From Saccharothrix obliqua (GTDB lineage: Bacteria; Actinomycetota; Actinomycetes; Mycobacteriales; Pseudonocardiaceae): a DNA stretch of 64,000 nucleotides. Each line of letters opens with the position of its first letter. Position 1 is the stretch's first letter. The stretch lies in assembly GCF_019375475.1 (NCBI RefSeq), contig NZ_JAHXGQ010000007.1:124001-188000 (forward strand), given 5' to 3'. Below, in pieces: positions 28,302-36,706 of this stretch. The notes below the pieces were generated by a model, which made no database searches, was not told where the DNA came from, and saw only the letters and a program-made list of their open reading frames with translations. A program made the translations under genes and the position numbers.

Positions 28302-29912
28302 TCATGGGGTAGGTTCCGCTCCCCACGCCACTTCACCCGCCACCAGGCGGATCTCGCGGCCGGTCCAGCGGGAGCGGAGGTGGCGGTCGTGGCTCGCGGT
28401 CAGCACGGTGCCCGTGCTGGTGTTCAGGGCCTCTTCCAGTTCGTCGCACAGGGTCGGGGACAGGTGGTTGGTCGGCTCGTCCAACAACAGCAACTGCGGC
28501 GGGTCGGCCACCAGCAGGGCCAGGGCCAACCGGCGGCGCTGGCCGGCGGAGAGGCGGCCCACCTCGGTGTCCAGGTCGCGCTCGCCCAGGAGACCCAACG
28601 AGTGCAGGGGAACGGTTTCCGCCCGTTCCACGCCCAGGGCGTGCTCGTAGGTCTCCCGCGCGGTCCGGTCGGGGCGGCTGAAGGTGGTGTCCTGCGCCAG
28701 CAACCCGGTGGTCAGGTCGGGACGCCGGCGGACCTCGCCGGACGGGGTCAGGGCGCCCGCCAGCACGGCCAGCAGGGTCGACTTGCCCGAGCCGTTCGCG
28801 CCGGTGACCAGGACCCGGTCACCGGCGCGGACGTCCAGCGCCGCCACGGTCAGCCGACCGGGGACGTGGATGTCGCGCAGCACAACGTCCTCGCTCGCCA
28901 CGGCGGTGAGCGAGGAGCGGAACTCCAGCGGGCGCGGTGGGGCGGGGACCTGGGAGCGCTCCAGCACTTCCAGGCGACGGGTGGCGTTGCGGACCCGGCG
29001 GGCCACCTGGTTCTGGACCCGGCCGCCCGCGTGGCCGTACCCCATCTTCTCGTTGTCGCGCTTCAGGCGGTTCGGCGCGACCTGGTGCGCGGTGTGGCCG
29101 GCGGCGTGCCGCAGTTCGGCCAGTTGTTCCTGCTCCTCCTGGTACCGCCGCCGCCACTGCTCGCGGTCGGCGCGCTTTTGCGCCACGTAGGCGGTGTAGG
29201 AACCGCCGAAGCGGGTCGGGCCGGTCGGCGACGGGTCGAGGTCGATCAGGTCCGTGCACACCGCGTCGAGGAAGGCGCGGTCGTGGCTGGCGACCAGGAC
29301 GACACCGGGCTGGGCGCGCAGCTGTCCCTCCACAAAGGACATGGCCTCGTCGTCCAGGTGGTTGGTCGGCTCGTCGAGCAGCAGGGCGGACGGTCGGCGC
29401 ACCAGCAGCGCGGCCAGCGCGAGCCGACCGCGCTGGCCGCCGGACAACGTGCCCAGGACCCGGTCGCGCGGCACCTCGGCCAACCCGAGACCGGCCAGCA
29501 CGATCCCGGCACGCCGGTCGGCGTCCCACACCTCGCGGTCCTGCGCGTGCTCCAGCCGCTCCGCGTAGACCGCCATCAGGTCCGGCGAACCGGCGATCGC
29601 CGCGGCCAGCCGGTCCAGTTCGGCGATGGTCTCGCGGGCCTCGCGCAACGCGTCGTCCAGCACGTCGGCGACGGTCGCGGTCGGGTCGAACGGCATTTCC
29701 TGGTGCAGGAAACCGAGATCCGCGGGCCGGGTGACGCTGCCGGAGTCGGGTTGGTCCACGCCGGCGAGCAGGCGCAGCAGGGTGGACTTCCCGGTGCCGT
29801 TCTCCCCGATCACACCGATGCGGTGACCGGGCGCGGCAGTGAGTGAAACGCCGTCCAGCACGCGTCGGTCGCCGAGCGTGCGGGTCAGGTCGTGGGCCAG
29901 CAACGCCGACAT
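28302..29912 (-). CDS. ABC-F ATPase, antibiotic-resistance/translation-factor type (second of pair)
   Basis: 536-aa soluble protein with two ABC domains and no membrane helices. Walker A motifs are GENGTGKST and GANGSGKST. The first signature is LSGGQRGRLALAALL and the second is a slightly altered LSAGQRRRLALALL. Walker B motifs are LLLDEPTNHLD and LLLDEPTNHLS. The linker between domains (about 240-330) is charged and helical, as in ABC-F proteins that enter the ribosomal E site and dislodge antibiotics. It starts 4 nt after the stop of the other ABC-F gene. Confidence 0.9.
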   Translation of the reverse strand: MSALLAHDLTRTLGDRRVLDGVSLTAAPGHRIGVIGENGTGKSTLLRLLAGVDQPDSGSVTRPADLGFLHQEMPFDPTATVADVLDDALREARETIAELDRLAAAIAGSPDLMAVYAERLEHAQDREVWDADRRAGIVLAGLGLAEVPRDRVLGTLSGGQRGRLALAALLVRRPSALLLDEPTNHLDDEAMSFVEGQLRAQPGVVLVASHDRAFLDAVCTDLIDLDPSPTGPTRFGGSYTAYVAQKRADREQWRRRYQEEQEQLAELRHAAGHTAHQVAPNRLKRDNEKMGYGHAGGRVQNQVARRVRNATRRLEVLERSQVPAPPRPLEFRSSLTAVASEDVVLRDIHVPGRLTVAALDVRAGDRVLVTGANGSGKSTLLAVLAGALTPSGEVRRRPDLTTGLLAQDTTFSRPDRTARETYEHALGVERAETVPLHSLGLLGERDLDTEVGRLSAGQRRRLALALLVADPPQLLLLDEPTNHLSPTLCDELEEALNTSTGTVLTASHDRHLRSRWTGREIRLVAGEVAWGAEPTP

Positions 29913-29916
29913 GGCG

Positions 29917-31542
29917 TCAGCCGGCCGCGGGTGCGGCGGTCTCGACCAGCCGGCCGCCGGTCAACCGCAGCCACCGCTCGACCTTCACGTCCACGAGGAA
30001 CCGCTCGTCGTGGCTGACGACCACGAACGCGCCGCGATAGGCGTTGAGCGCACTCGCCAACTGCCCGACGCTGACCAGGTCCAGGTTGTTGGTCGGCTCG
30101 TCCAGCAACAGCAACTGCGGCGCGGGTTCGGCGAACAGGACGCACGCCAGGGTGGCCCGCAACCGCTCGCCACCGGACAGGGCGCCGACCGGGAGGTGGA
30201 CCCGCGAACCCCGGAACAAGAAGCGCGCCAACAGGTTCATGCGCTTCGACGCGGGCAGCGCGGGCGCGTGCGCGACGAGGTTGTCCAGGACGCCGCGGTC
30301 CGGGTCCAGCAGGTCGAGCCGCTGGGACAGGTAGGCGACCCGCCCGTCGTACCGGGAGATCCGGCCCGCGTCGGGCGACAGGTCGCCGTTCACCAGGCGC
30401 AGCAACGTGGACTTGCCCGCGCCGTTGGGTCCGGTCAACGCGATCCGCTCCGGACCCCGGATGGTGAGGTCGACGCCGTCCGCCGCGTAGAGGTCGCGCA
30501 ACCGCAAACCCTCGCCCGAGAACACGGTCCGCCCGGCGGGCACCGCGGTGTCGGGCAGTTCCAGGGAGATCTTCTGCTCCTCGCGCAGGGCGCCCTCGGC
30601 CTCGTCCAGCTTGGCCTTGGCGGCGGAGACGCGGGCGGCGTGGGTTTCGTTGGCCCGGCCCGCCGACTCCTGCGCGTTGCGCTTCATGGTGCCCGCGAAG
30701 ATCCTCGGCAGCCCGGCGTTCCCGAGGTTGCGCGCGGCGTTGCTCGCCCGGCGCTGGGCGCGTTCCCGCGCCTGCTGCATCTCCCGCTTCTCGCGCTTGA
30801 CCTCCTGCTCGGCGCTGCGGATGTTCTTCTCCGCCACCTCGCGAGCCGCTTGCACGGCGGCCTCGTACTCGGTGAAGTTGCCGCCGTAGAACCGGATCTC
30901 GCCGCGGTCGAGTTCCGCGACGCGGTCCACGCGGTCCAGCAGCGCGCGGTCGTGGCTGACCACCAGCAGGCAACCGGAGAAGTCTTCGAGTGCCTGGTAC
31001 AGCTTGTGCCGCGCGTCGAGGTCCAGGTTGTTGGTGGGCTCGTCCAGCAGCAGCACGTCGGGCCGCCTGAGCAGTTGCGCGGCCAGGCCGAGCGAGACGA
31101 CCTGGCCGCCGCTGAACGTGTCCAGGCGACGGGTGAGGGCGACCTCGCCCAGGCCGAGCCGGTCGAGCTGGGCGCGGGTGCGCTCCTCGACGTCCCAGTC
31201 CGCGCCGATGGTGGTGAAGTGCTCCTCCGCGGCGTCACCGGACTCGACGGCGGCGATCGCCGCGAGCACCGGGGCGATACCGAGCACCTCGGCGACGGTG
31301 AGGTCACCGGTCAGCGGCAGGGTCTGCGGCAGGTACCCGAGGACACCGTCCACCACGACGCCACCGCCGGTGGGGCGCAGCTCACCGGCGATCAGCTTGA
31401 GCAGGGTGCTCTTGCCCGCACCGTTGGGCGCGACCAGGCCGGTGCGGCCACCCGGGACGGTGAACGACAGGTCCTGGAACACCGGGGTGTCGTCGGGCCA
31501 GGAGAAGGACAGGTTGGAGCAGACGACGAAAGCGTCGGACAT
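29917..31542 (-). CDS. ABC-F ATPase, antibiotic-resistance/translation-factor type (first of pair)
   Basis: 541 aa with two ABC domains: Walker A APNGAGKST and GPNGAGKST, signatures FSGGQVVSLGLAAQLL and LSGGERLRATLACVL, and LLLDEPTNNLD twice. The linker is unusually long and basic/acidic helical (KREKREMQQARERAQRRASN), consistent with an ARE ABC-F. The ATG at 31542 with CCGAGG upstream is preferred over the frame's earlier start at 31578. A leader peptide and a hairpin precede the gene, suggesting attenuation. The drug class cannot be inferred safely. Confidence 0.88.
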   Translation of the reverse strand: MSDAFVVCSNLSFSWPDDTPVFQDLSFTVPGGRTGLVAPNGAGKSTLLKLIAGELRPTGGGVVVDGVLGYLPQTLPLTGDLTVAEVLGIAPVLAAIAAVESGDAAEEHFTTIGADWDVEERTRAQLDRLGLGEVALTRRLDTFSGGQVVSLGLAAQLLRRPDVLLLDEPTNNLDLDARHKLYQALEDFSGCLLVVSHDRALLDRVDRVAELDRGEIRFYGGNFTEYEAAVQAAREVAEKNIRSAEQEVKREKREMQQARERAQRRASNAARNLGNAGLPRIFAGTMKRNAQESAGRANETHAARVSAAKAKLDEAEGALREEQKISLELPDTAVPAGRTVFSGEGLRLRDLYAADGVDLTIRGPERIALTGPNGAGKSTLLRLVNGDLSPDAGRISRYDGRVAYLSQRLDLLDPDRGVLDNLVAHAPALPASKRMNLLARFLFRGSRVHLPVGALSGGERLRATLACVLFAEPAPQLLLLDEPTNNLDLVSVGQLASALNAYRGAFVVVSHDERFLVDVKVERWLRLTGGRLVETAAPAAG

Positions 31543-31659
31543 CGAAGAAACCTCGGAGATGACGAACGGGCGCACCACGGCAACACCGTTGGCGGAATGG
31601 GCGAAACGACGACATGGCCTCGGCAGCGGAACACGCGATGCGCGCGCGCCGACGGCTCA

Positions 31660-31707
31660 TCAACTCCGGGGCTCACCCGGAGATGTCGTCTTCACCTGCC
31701 ACGTCAC
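31660..31707 (-). CDS. Putative 15-aa leader peptide (uORF) of the ABC-F operon
   Basis: GTG start followed by codons for TWQVKTTSPGEPRS and a stop. AGGAG lies just upstream with short spacing. A TATGCT hexamer at 31738-31743 on this strand would place the transcript start about 20-25 nt before it. The last codons form a perfect hairpin (31664-31682). Inducible ABC-F genes are commonly controlled by ribosome stalling on such leaders; arrest here is not proven. Confidence 0.4.
   Translation of the reverse strand: MTWQVKTTSPGEPRS
31664..31682 (-). promoter_or_regulatory. Hairpin overlapping the ABC-F leader peptide
   Basis: CTCCGGG-TGAGC-CCCGGAG, a perfect 7-bp stem with a 5-nt loop, formed by the last sense codons of the leader ORF. 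A ribosome stalled in the leader would open it. Confidence 0.4.
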
Positions 31708-31737
31708 AACTCCTCGAACAGCGGTCACTCCACTTCG

Positions 31738-31743
31738 AGCATA
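31738..31743 (-). promoter_or_regulatory. Candidate -10 hexamer (TATGCT) of the ABC-F operon
   Basis: The best -10 match in the 330-nt divergent gap between the ABC-F operon and the gene at 31873. No good -35 is visible at 16-19 nt. The rest of the gap holds only the leader ORF and its hairpin. Confidence 0.3.
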
Positions 31744-31872
31744 GCACAGCCGCCTCGGCACATCGCTGAGCGTGACCACGTTGCACGCCGTCGGGGGCTT
31801 GCCGCTCACTCCGGACATCCATGACGATGCGGCGAAGCCCGATCTTGCCGGGCACGCCGACCCGGGGGGTGC

Positions 31873-32772
31873 GTGATCTTGCCGGTGCCGGAGAAGCTGG
31901 CGGCGTCGTACGAACTGTGCCGCCGCGTCCACGCGACCGCGGACCGGCTGACGTACCTGGCCGTCCGGTGGCTGCTCCCGCCCGAGCCCCGGCGGCACCT
32001 GCACGCGTTGCACGCCTTCTTCAGCACGTCCGACCGGATCGCCGACGAGGTGCCGGACCCCGGCGCCTACCGCGAGTGGGTGGCGGCGGCGATGCGTGAG
32101 CTGCGGGCCGGGCGCAGCACGCACCCGCTGCGCCGCGCGCTCCTGCACACCAGCCGGGTGCACGGCCTGACGCCGGACCAGTTCGCGGAGTTCCTCGACG
32201 CCACCGGCGCGGACGTCGGGCGGCCCACCGGGTTCGCCACGTTCGAGGACCTGCGGGTGCACCTGCGTGGCGTGGCCGGGGTGCCCGCCCTGCTCGGCGC
32301 GCGGGTGCTCGGGGCGACGTCGGCCGACGCCGAGCGGTGCGCGACCGCGCTGGGCGAGGTGTTCCAGCTCTTCGACATCAGCCTGGACTACCCGGAGGAC
32401 CTGCGCCGCGGTCGGGTCTACGTGGCCGTCGAGGACATCGACCGCTGCGGCGTCGACCCGCGGACCCTCGGCCGGCGACGCACGCCCGCCGCGGACGCGT
32501 TGGTGCACCTCCAGGTCCGGCGGGCACGTGAACTCGGTCGCCGGGGCCGCGGCCTGCTCGACCACCTGCCGCCGCACCACCGCCCGTTCATGGCCGCCGC
32601 GCTGGAGGTCGTCGACGCCCACTGGGACGTGGTGGAGCGGAAGGGCGCCGACGTCCTGCACCGCGGCGTCCACCCGTCACCGGTGCGGGCGTTGCGCCGG
32701 ACGTTCCCGCACCTGCTGGCGGTGCGCACGCACCCGTTGCGCGCCAACCACCTCACGGAGGTTCCCGGATGA
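31873..32772 (+). CDS. Squalene/phytoene-synthase-like protein
   Basis: 299 aa, all-helical, of the trans-isoprenyl-diphosphate-synthase head-to-head family by pattern: Y-x-x-C near the start (YELCRRVHATAD), AFFSTSDRIADEV in the place of the first Asp-rich motif, and LFDISLDYPEDLRRGRVYVA in the place of the second. The first motif is degenerate compared with authentic phytoene synthases. It may therefore be a relaxed or non-carotenoid relative. No other carotenoid gene is near. The stop overlaps the next start by 4 bases, so it works with the oxygenase that follows (inference). Confidence 0.72.
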   Translation: MILPVPEKLAASYELCRRVHATADRLTYLAVRWLLPPEPRRHLHALHAFFSTSDRIADEVPDPGAYREWVAAAMRELRAGRSTHPLRRALLHTSRVHGLTPDQFAEFLDATGADVGRPTGFATFEDLRVHLRGVAGVPALLGARVLGATSADAERCATALGEVFQLFDISLDYPEDLRRGRVYVAVEDIDRCGVDPRTLGRRRTPAADALVHLQVRRARELGRRGRGLLDHLPPHHRPFMAAALEVVDAHWDVVERKGADVLHRGVHPSPVRALRRTFPHLLAVRTHPLRANHLTEVPG

Positions 32773-34133
32773 CCACGACCCAGGACGCGCTCGGACCGGG
32801 CTCCGCCACCTGGAACCACCTCGGCCAGTGGCGGCTGATGCTGGTGATCCACCGGACGCTGGTGCTCCAGGCCGCGCACCCGCAGATCGGCGCGGCGGTG
32901 GGCCAGTTCTCCGTCTACACCGCGCGGCCGTGGCGGCGCTTCCTGCGCACGATGGAAAGCCTCCAGACCTACGTCTACGGCACGGCGGCGGAGCGGCAGC
33001 GCGAACTCACCCGCCTGGAGCGCCTGCACCGCCGGATGCGCGGCACCGACCCGCACGGCCGCGCGTTCACCGCCACCGACACGCCCGCCCGCGCGTGGGT
33101 GCACCTCACGCTCTTCGAGGCGGTGCAGACGATCCACCGGCTCGGCGGCGACCCGCTCAGCCCGACCGAGGCCGCGCGGCTGTACGACGAGTGGCGCGCC
33201 CTCGGCCGGTTGTTCGACCTCACCGAGGCGGACCAGCCCGCCGACCTCGACGAGTTCCACGCCTACTTCGACCGCATGGCGGCCGACGTGCTGGAGGACA
33301 ACCCGACCGTGCGGGACCTGTTGTCCGGCAGCATCTTCCGGCTGCCCGTGCCCGGCGGGCTGCCCATCCCCGGCCTGCTCTGGTCGCCGCTGCGGTACGT
33401 CGTGGTGTCCGCCGCCGTGCAGGCGACCGCGGCGACGTTGCCCGAGGTCTACCGCCGTCGCCTGCACCTGACCACGGCGCCCGGCGCGGAGCTGTTCGTG
33501 TCCGGCGTGCACCGCGCGGCCCGGACGTTCACCGACCTGCTGCCGAAGCCGTGGCGTTACATGCCCTACGCGTCGGCCGCGATCCGGGCCACCGGCGAAG
33601 TGCGCCCGCGCACCGCGACGACGCCCGAGGAGTTCTTCACCACCATCCTCGACCAGAGCGGTGACGGCGTGGTGCGGTGGGCGGACCTGCTGGGCATGGC
33701 GCGCGAGATCAGCACGCACCTCGACCTGGACGAAGCGGACGAAACCGCCGTGCACGAGGCTTTCGAGGCGTGGTGGCGGCAACTGCGCGACCTGACCGGC
33801 ACCCCGGTCGACGGTTCGGTCACCCTCGCCGCCTACCGCGCGGCCATCGCCGAGGGCCGCTACCCGGGTTCCGCGAGCAAGGGCCACGGCCGGGTCGCCG
33901 ACGTGGTGTGCCGCCTGATCGACCGCAACGACGACGGCCAGGTGAGCCAGGCGGAGTACGCGCGCCTGCTCGACCGCAGCCCCCGCCGGCACGAGCTGAT
34001 CGCGGCCCTGCGGTCCCTGGACCAGGACGGCGACGGCACCCTGCACATCGCGGAGTTCCACGACGCGCTGACCGATTTCCTGGCGGGCCGCTCGGATCTC
34101 GCCGCGGGCCGCTACCTCCTCGGCCGGGTGTGA
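32769..34133 (+). CDS. MpaB-family (DUF2236) oxygenase fused to EF-hands
   Basis: 454 aa. Residues 1-280 match the DUF2236/latex-clearing/MpaB-type oxygenase family: LMLVIHRTLVLQAAHPQIGA with the heme-type His, RFLRTMESLQTYVYG, and GTDPHGRAFTATDTPARAWV. From about 295 there are EF-hand loops DQSGDGVVRWADL, DRNDDGQVSQAEY (about 385) and DQDGDGTLHIAEF (about 418), so Ca2+ binding is likely. DUF2236 proteins normally end without such a module. The ATG overlaps the preceding stop (ATGA). Confidence 0.8.
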   Translation: MTTTQDALGPGSATWNHLGQWRLMLVIHRTLVLQAAHPQIGAAVGQFSVYTARPWRRFLRTMESLQTYVYGTAAERQRELTRLERLHRRMRGTDPHGRAFTATDTPARAWVHLTLFEAVQTIHRLGGDPLSPTEAARLYDEWRALGRLFDLTEADQPADLDEFHAYFDRMAADVLEDNPTVRDLLSGSIFRLPVPGGLPIPGLLWSPLRYVVVSAAVQATAATLPEVYRRRLHLTTAPGAELFVSGVHRAARTFTDLLPKPWRYMPYASAAIRATGEVRPRTATTPEEFFTTILDQSGDGVVRWADLLGMAREISTHLDLDEADETAVHEAFEAWWRQLRDLTGTPVDGSVTLAAYRAAIAEGRYPGSASKGHGRVADVVCRLIDRNDDGQVSQAEYARLLDRSPRRHELIAALRSLDQDGDGTLHIAEFHDALTDFLAGRSDLAAGRYLLGRV

Positions 34134-34146
34134 CCGCGGGCGCGGT

Positions 34147-34842
34147 TCACGACCTGCTGAGGAAACCGGCGGCGAGCAACCGGTCCGTCATCGCGGTGAT
34201 GTCCTGGTGGGCTCGCGCCGGGTCGATCTCGTACGCCGCGGCGAAGTCCTTGGCCACGTCGTCGGCGGACTGCCCGGCCAGCAGGCGGCGCAGGGTGTCC
34301 ACTCCGGACTGGTTGAGCTGCCAGTAGTGCCCGCTGCGCTGGTTGAGCAGGACGACGCCGTCGTCGGTCTCGGCGCTGAGCGCGTCGCGGTGCAGCCGCA
34401 GCAGCCCGACACCGGGCTGCTCCCGGGCGGCGCGCGGCGCGACGGTGACCAGGGGGACGTAGTAACCGTCGGGCAGCGGCTCGTCGATCATGCGGCCTTC
34501 GGCTTCCACCCAGGCGTGCGCGCCGAACGGCGTGGTGCGCGCGCCGAGCCGCCAGGTCGGCCACGTCCCGCGGGCCCGGCACAGCAACGCGGTCGCGATG
34601 GACCGCTGGAGGCACCCGTTGACCGCGCAGCGGATGCTGCTCGCGACCACGGCCTGCCGTGCGGCCGACGTCTCCTCCGCCGTCGCCTCCCGCGCACCGC
34701 GGCTCACCAGAACCAGGAGCCGACGCATGACCCGCGGCGACAACCGGGTGATCGGCGCGGCCACCGCGACGGCCACCAGCGCCGGCACCCGGCCGCGCCA
34801 GGGCAGCCGCACGCGTTCCGGTGGTGCGTAGGGCATGCTCAT
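34147..34842 (-). CDS. Lasso-peptide maturation protein: B2 protease fused to a C-terminal RRE
   Basis: 231 aa. Residues 40-140 are a transglutaminase-like B2 leader peptidase: Cys about 76 in NGCLQRSIATALLC, His about 109 in FGAHAWVEAEG and Asp about 119 in MIDEP, then GYYVPLVTV. From about residue 144 there is a PqqD-like RiPP recognition element: RDALSAETDDGVVLLNQRSG, HYWQLNQSGVDTLRRLL and a C-terminal helix pair. Normally the RRE (B1/E) is a separate gene or is fused at the N-terminus, so the order here is unusual. The ATG at 34842 has GAGGAG upstream and follows the cyclase stop by 13 nt. Confidence 0.85.
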   Translation of the reverse strand: MSMPYAPPERVRLPWRGRVPALVAVAVAAPITRLSPRVMRRLLVLVSRGAREATAEETSAARQAVVASSIRCAVNGCLQRSIATALLCRARGTWPTWRLGARTTPFGAHAWVEAEGRMIDEPLPDGYYVPLVTVAPRAAREQPGVGLLRLHRDALSAETDDGVVLLNQRSGHYWQLNQSGVDTLRRLLAGQSADDVAKDFAAAYEIDPARAHQDITAMTDRLLAAGFLSRS

Positions 34843-34855
34843 CGGATCTCCTCGG

Positions 34856-36706
34856 TCAGGCCACCGGGACACCGGCGTCGGCGGGCGGACCGGTGCGGCC
34901 CGGGTCGTCCCGGCGCACGGAACCGGTCTGGCGCAACCACATCTCGCAGCCGAGCGTCATCTCCAGGCTCGCCGACGGGTCGTCGGACTCGGGTGACGGC
35001 TGGGCGTGCAGGCCGGCGCGCAGCGCGTCGACGTCGATCAGGCCCCGGGCGGCCAGCGCCGAGTCGGCGAACAGGTCGAGCAGGTCGGGGACGTGCCGCC
35101 GCTGGTCGCGGATGACCGTCTCCTCGTAGTCGCCCTTCGTGCGCCGGTTGAGGATGAAGTCCGGCACGCGGCCCCGCATCGCCGCCGCGAGCAAGGGCTT
35201 GAACAGCCACGGGTCGAACCTCTCGTGCACCCGCACGGCCAACGCCGCCTCCACCACCCGGTCGTCCAGGTAGGGCAGGTCGAGGCGCAGCCCGCCGGCG
35301 GCGAAGTCCCGGACCAGTTGGCGCAGCACCACTCCGGCGTAACGCACGCTGATCACCGTCTCGTGCTGGCCGCGATCGCCCGCCAGCGGCCAGACCTCGG
35401 CGGCGGTGTCGCGCAGCACCCGCCGCGCCGTGCTCACCACGTCCGGCGTCGCCCACGGCGTGGTGGGCAACGGCGAACCCCACGCCAGGTCCGGGATGTC
35501 GCGCGGTGTCGGGCATCCGAGGCCGTCGGCGCACGCGCGCCACCACTCGGCCAGGGTCCGGTCGCTCCAGAGGCCCGCGACGGTCGGCAGCAGCGGCCAC
35601 CGGCCCAGGGCGCGGTGGACGCGGAGGTGCCTGAGCGCGGTGAGCGGTTTGCGGCGGATGAGGGTGTGCAGGTAGGACGCGCTGCCGGTGAACACCTCGT
35701 CCGCGCCGTGACCGGCCAGGTGCAGGGTCGCGCCGCGTTCGACGAGCCACCGCACCTGGTACCGGGTGGTGGTGATGCCGCGGGTCATGGTGTGCGGTGA
35801 TTCCGTGTCGGGCAACTCGTACGGCGGTGCGAAAACCGGTGGCGCGCCACCGAGTTCCAGGTGCCGGGCCCGCACCAGCAGGCCGGCGGCCCGGCTCGCG
35901 TACCGCGGGTCGTCGTTGATCGCGCTGCCGTCGTCGCGGCGGAACGTGATCAGGTCCGGCGTGCGCGCGGCGGCGAGGAAGCACAGCGACGTGGAGTCCA
36001 TCCCGCCGGAGAGGTCGGCCGACACCGCGCCCAGCATCGGTTTCCGCCACGCCACGGCCTCTTCGAGCGCTTCACGCAGCCGCCAGGCGCCCACCTGGAG
36101 CGGCAACGCGGGTTCCGGCGGTCGCCACCAGCGGACCACCCGCGCGCGGTCGGCGGTGAACTGGAGGTAGGAGTCCGGTGGCACCCGTTCCACGCCACGC
36201 CACCAGCTCCGCTCGGCCAGTGGCGGCATCAGCTGCCCGCACGCGATGTGCACCGCGAGCAGGTCCTCGTCCGGATCGGCGCCGATCATCGCCGCCAACG
36301 CGTCGGCCCGGTCGCTCGCCACGGCCACGCCGTCGAGGAGCGCGGTGAACACCGGCCGGAAACCGCTGACGGAGCCCTGGAAACGCACCCGCCCGCCGAT
36401 CGACGCGATGAGGTGGGCGGAGCCCGGGAGCGTCCGCGCCAGGCGGTCGAGGTCGGCGGGCGCGCGCACCCGCGCCGCGACCGCGGCCAACCGGCCGGCG
36501 TCGACGGGGCTGAACCCGTGGACCGCGATCCGCACGTCGCCCGCGCCGCCGACCACCACCTCGCCGGCCGCCCAGTGCCCGATCAGCCACGGGCGGCCGG
36601 AGGCGTGCGCCACCACCTGCGGCCCGCGGTGCGGCACCCGCAGGCTCGCCCGCGTGCCGCCCGGCGTGTCCGGCAGGACGACCACGCTGTTGGTCAACTC
36701 GTACAT
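34856..36706 (-). CDS. Lasso-peptide cyclase, asparagine-synthetase-like (C protein)
   Basis: 616 aa. The N-terminal domain is glutaminase-like in shape but lacks an N-terminal Cys (starts MYELTNSVVVLPDTPGG). The synthetase domain from about 225 has the ATP-pyrophosphatase loop SADLSGGMDSTSLC. Later motifs are HLAGHGADEVFTG, LPYLDDRVVEAAL and NRRTKGDYEETV. In lasso pathways this enzyme adenylates the Asp/Glu side chain and closes the ring. The ATG at 36706 has GAGG about 8 nt upstream; a TTG at 36721 is in frame. It lies directly before the B2-RRE gene, but no precursor gene precedes it. Confidence 0.88.
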   Translation of the reverse strand: MYELTNSVVVLPDTPGGTRASLRVPHRGPQVVAHASGRPWLIGHWAAGEVVVGGAGDVRIAVHGFSPVDAGRLAAVAARVRAPADLDRLARTLPGSAHLIASIGGRVRFQGSVSGFRPVFTALLDGVAVASDRADALAAMIGADPDEDLLAVHIACGQLMPPLAERSWWRGVERVPPDSYLQFTADRARVVRWWRPPEPALPLQVGAWRLREALEEAVAWRKPMLGAVSADLSGGMDSTSLCFLAAARTPDLITFRRDDGSAINDDPRYASRAAGLLVRARHLELGGAPPVFAPPYELPDTESPHTMTRGITTTRYQVRWLVERGATLHLAGHGADEVFTGSASYLHTLIRRKPLTALRHLRVHRALGRWPLLPTVAGLWSDRTLAEWWRACADGLGCPTPRDIPDLAWGSPLPTTPWATPDVVSTARRVLRDTAAEVWPLAGDRGQHETVISVRYAGVVLRQLVRDFAAGGLRLDLPYLDDRVVEAALAVRVHERFDPWLFKPLLAAAMRGRVPDFILNRRTKGDYEETVIRDQRRHVPDLLDLFADSALAARGLIDVDALRAGLHAQPSPESDDPSASLEMTLGCEMWLRQTGSVRRDDPGRTGPPADAGVPVA

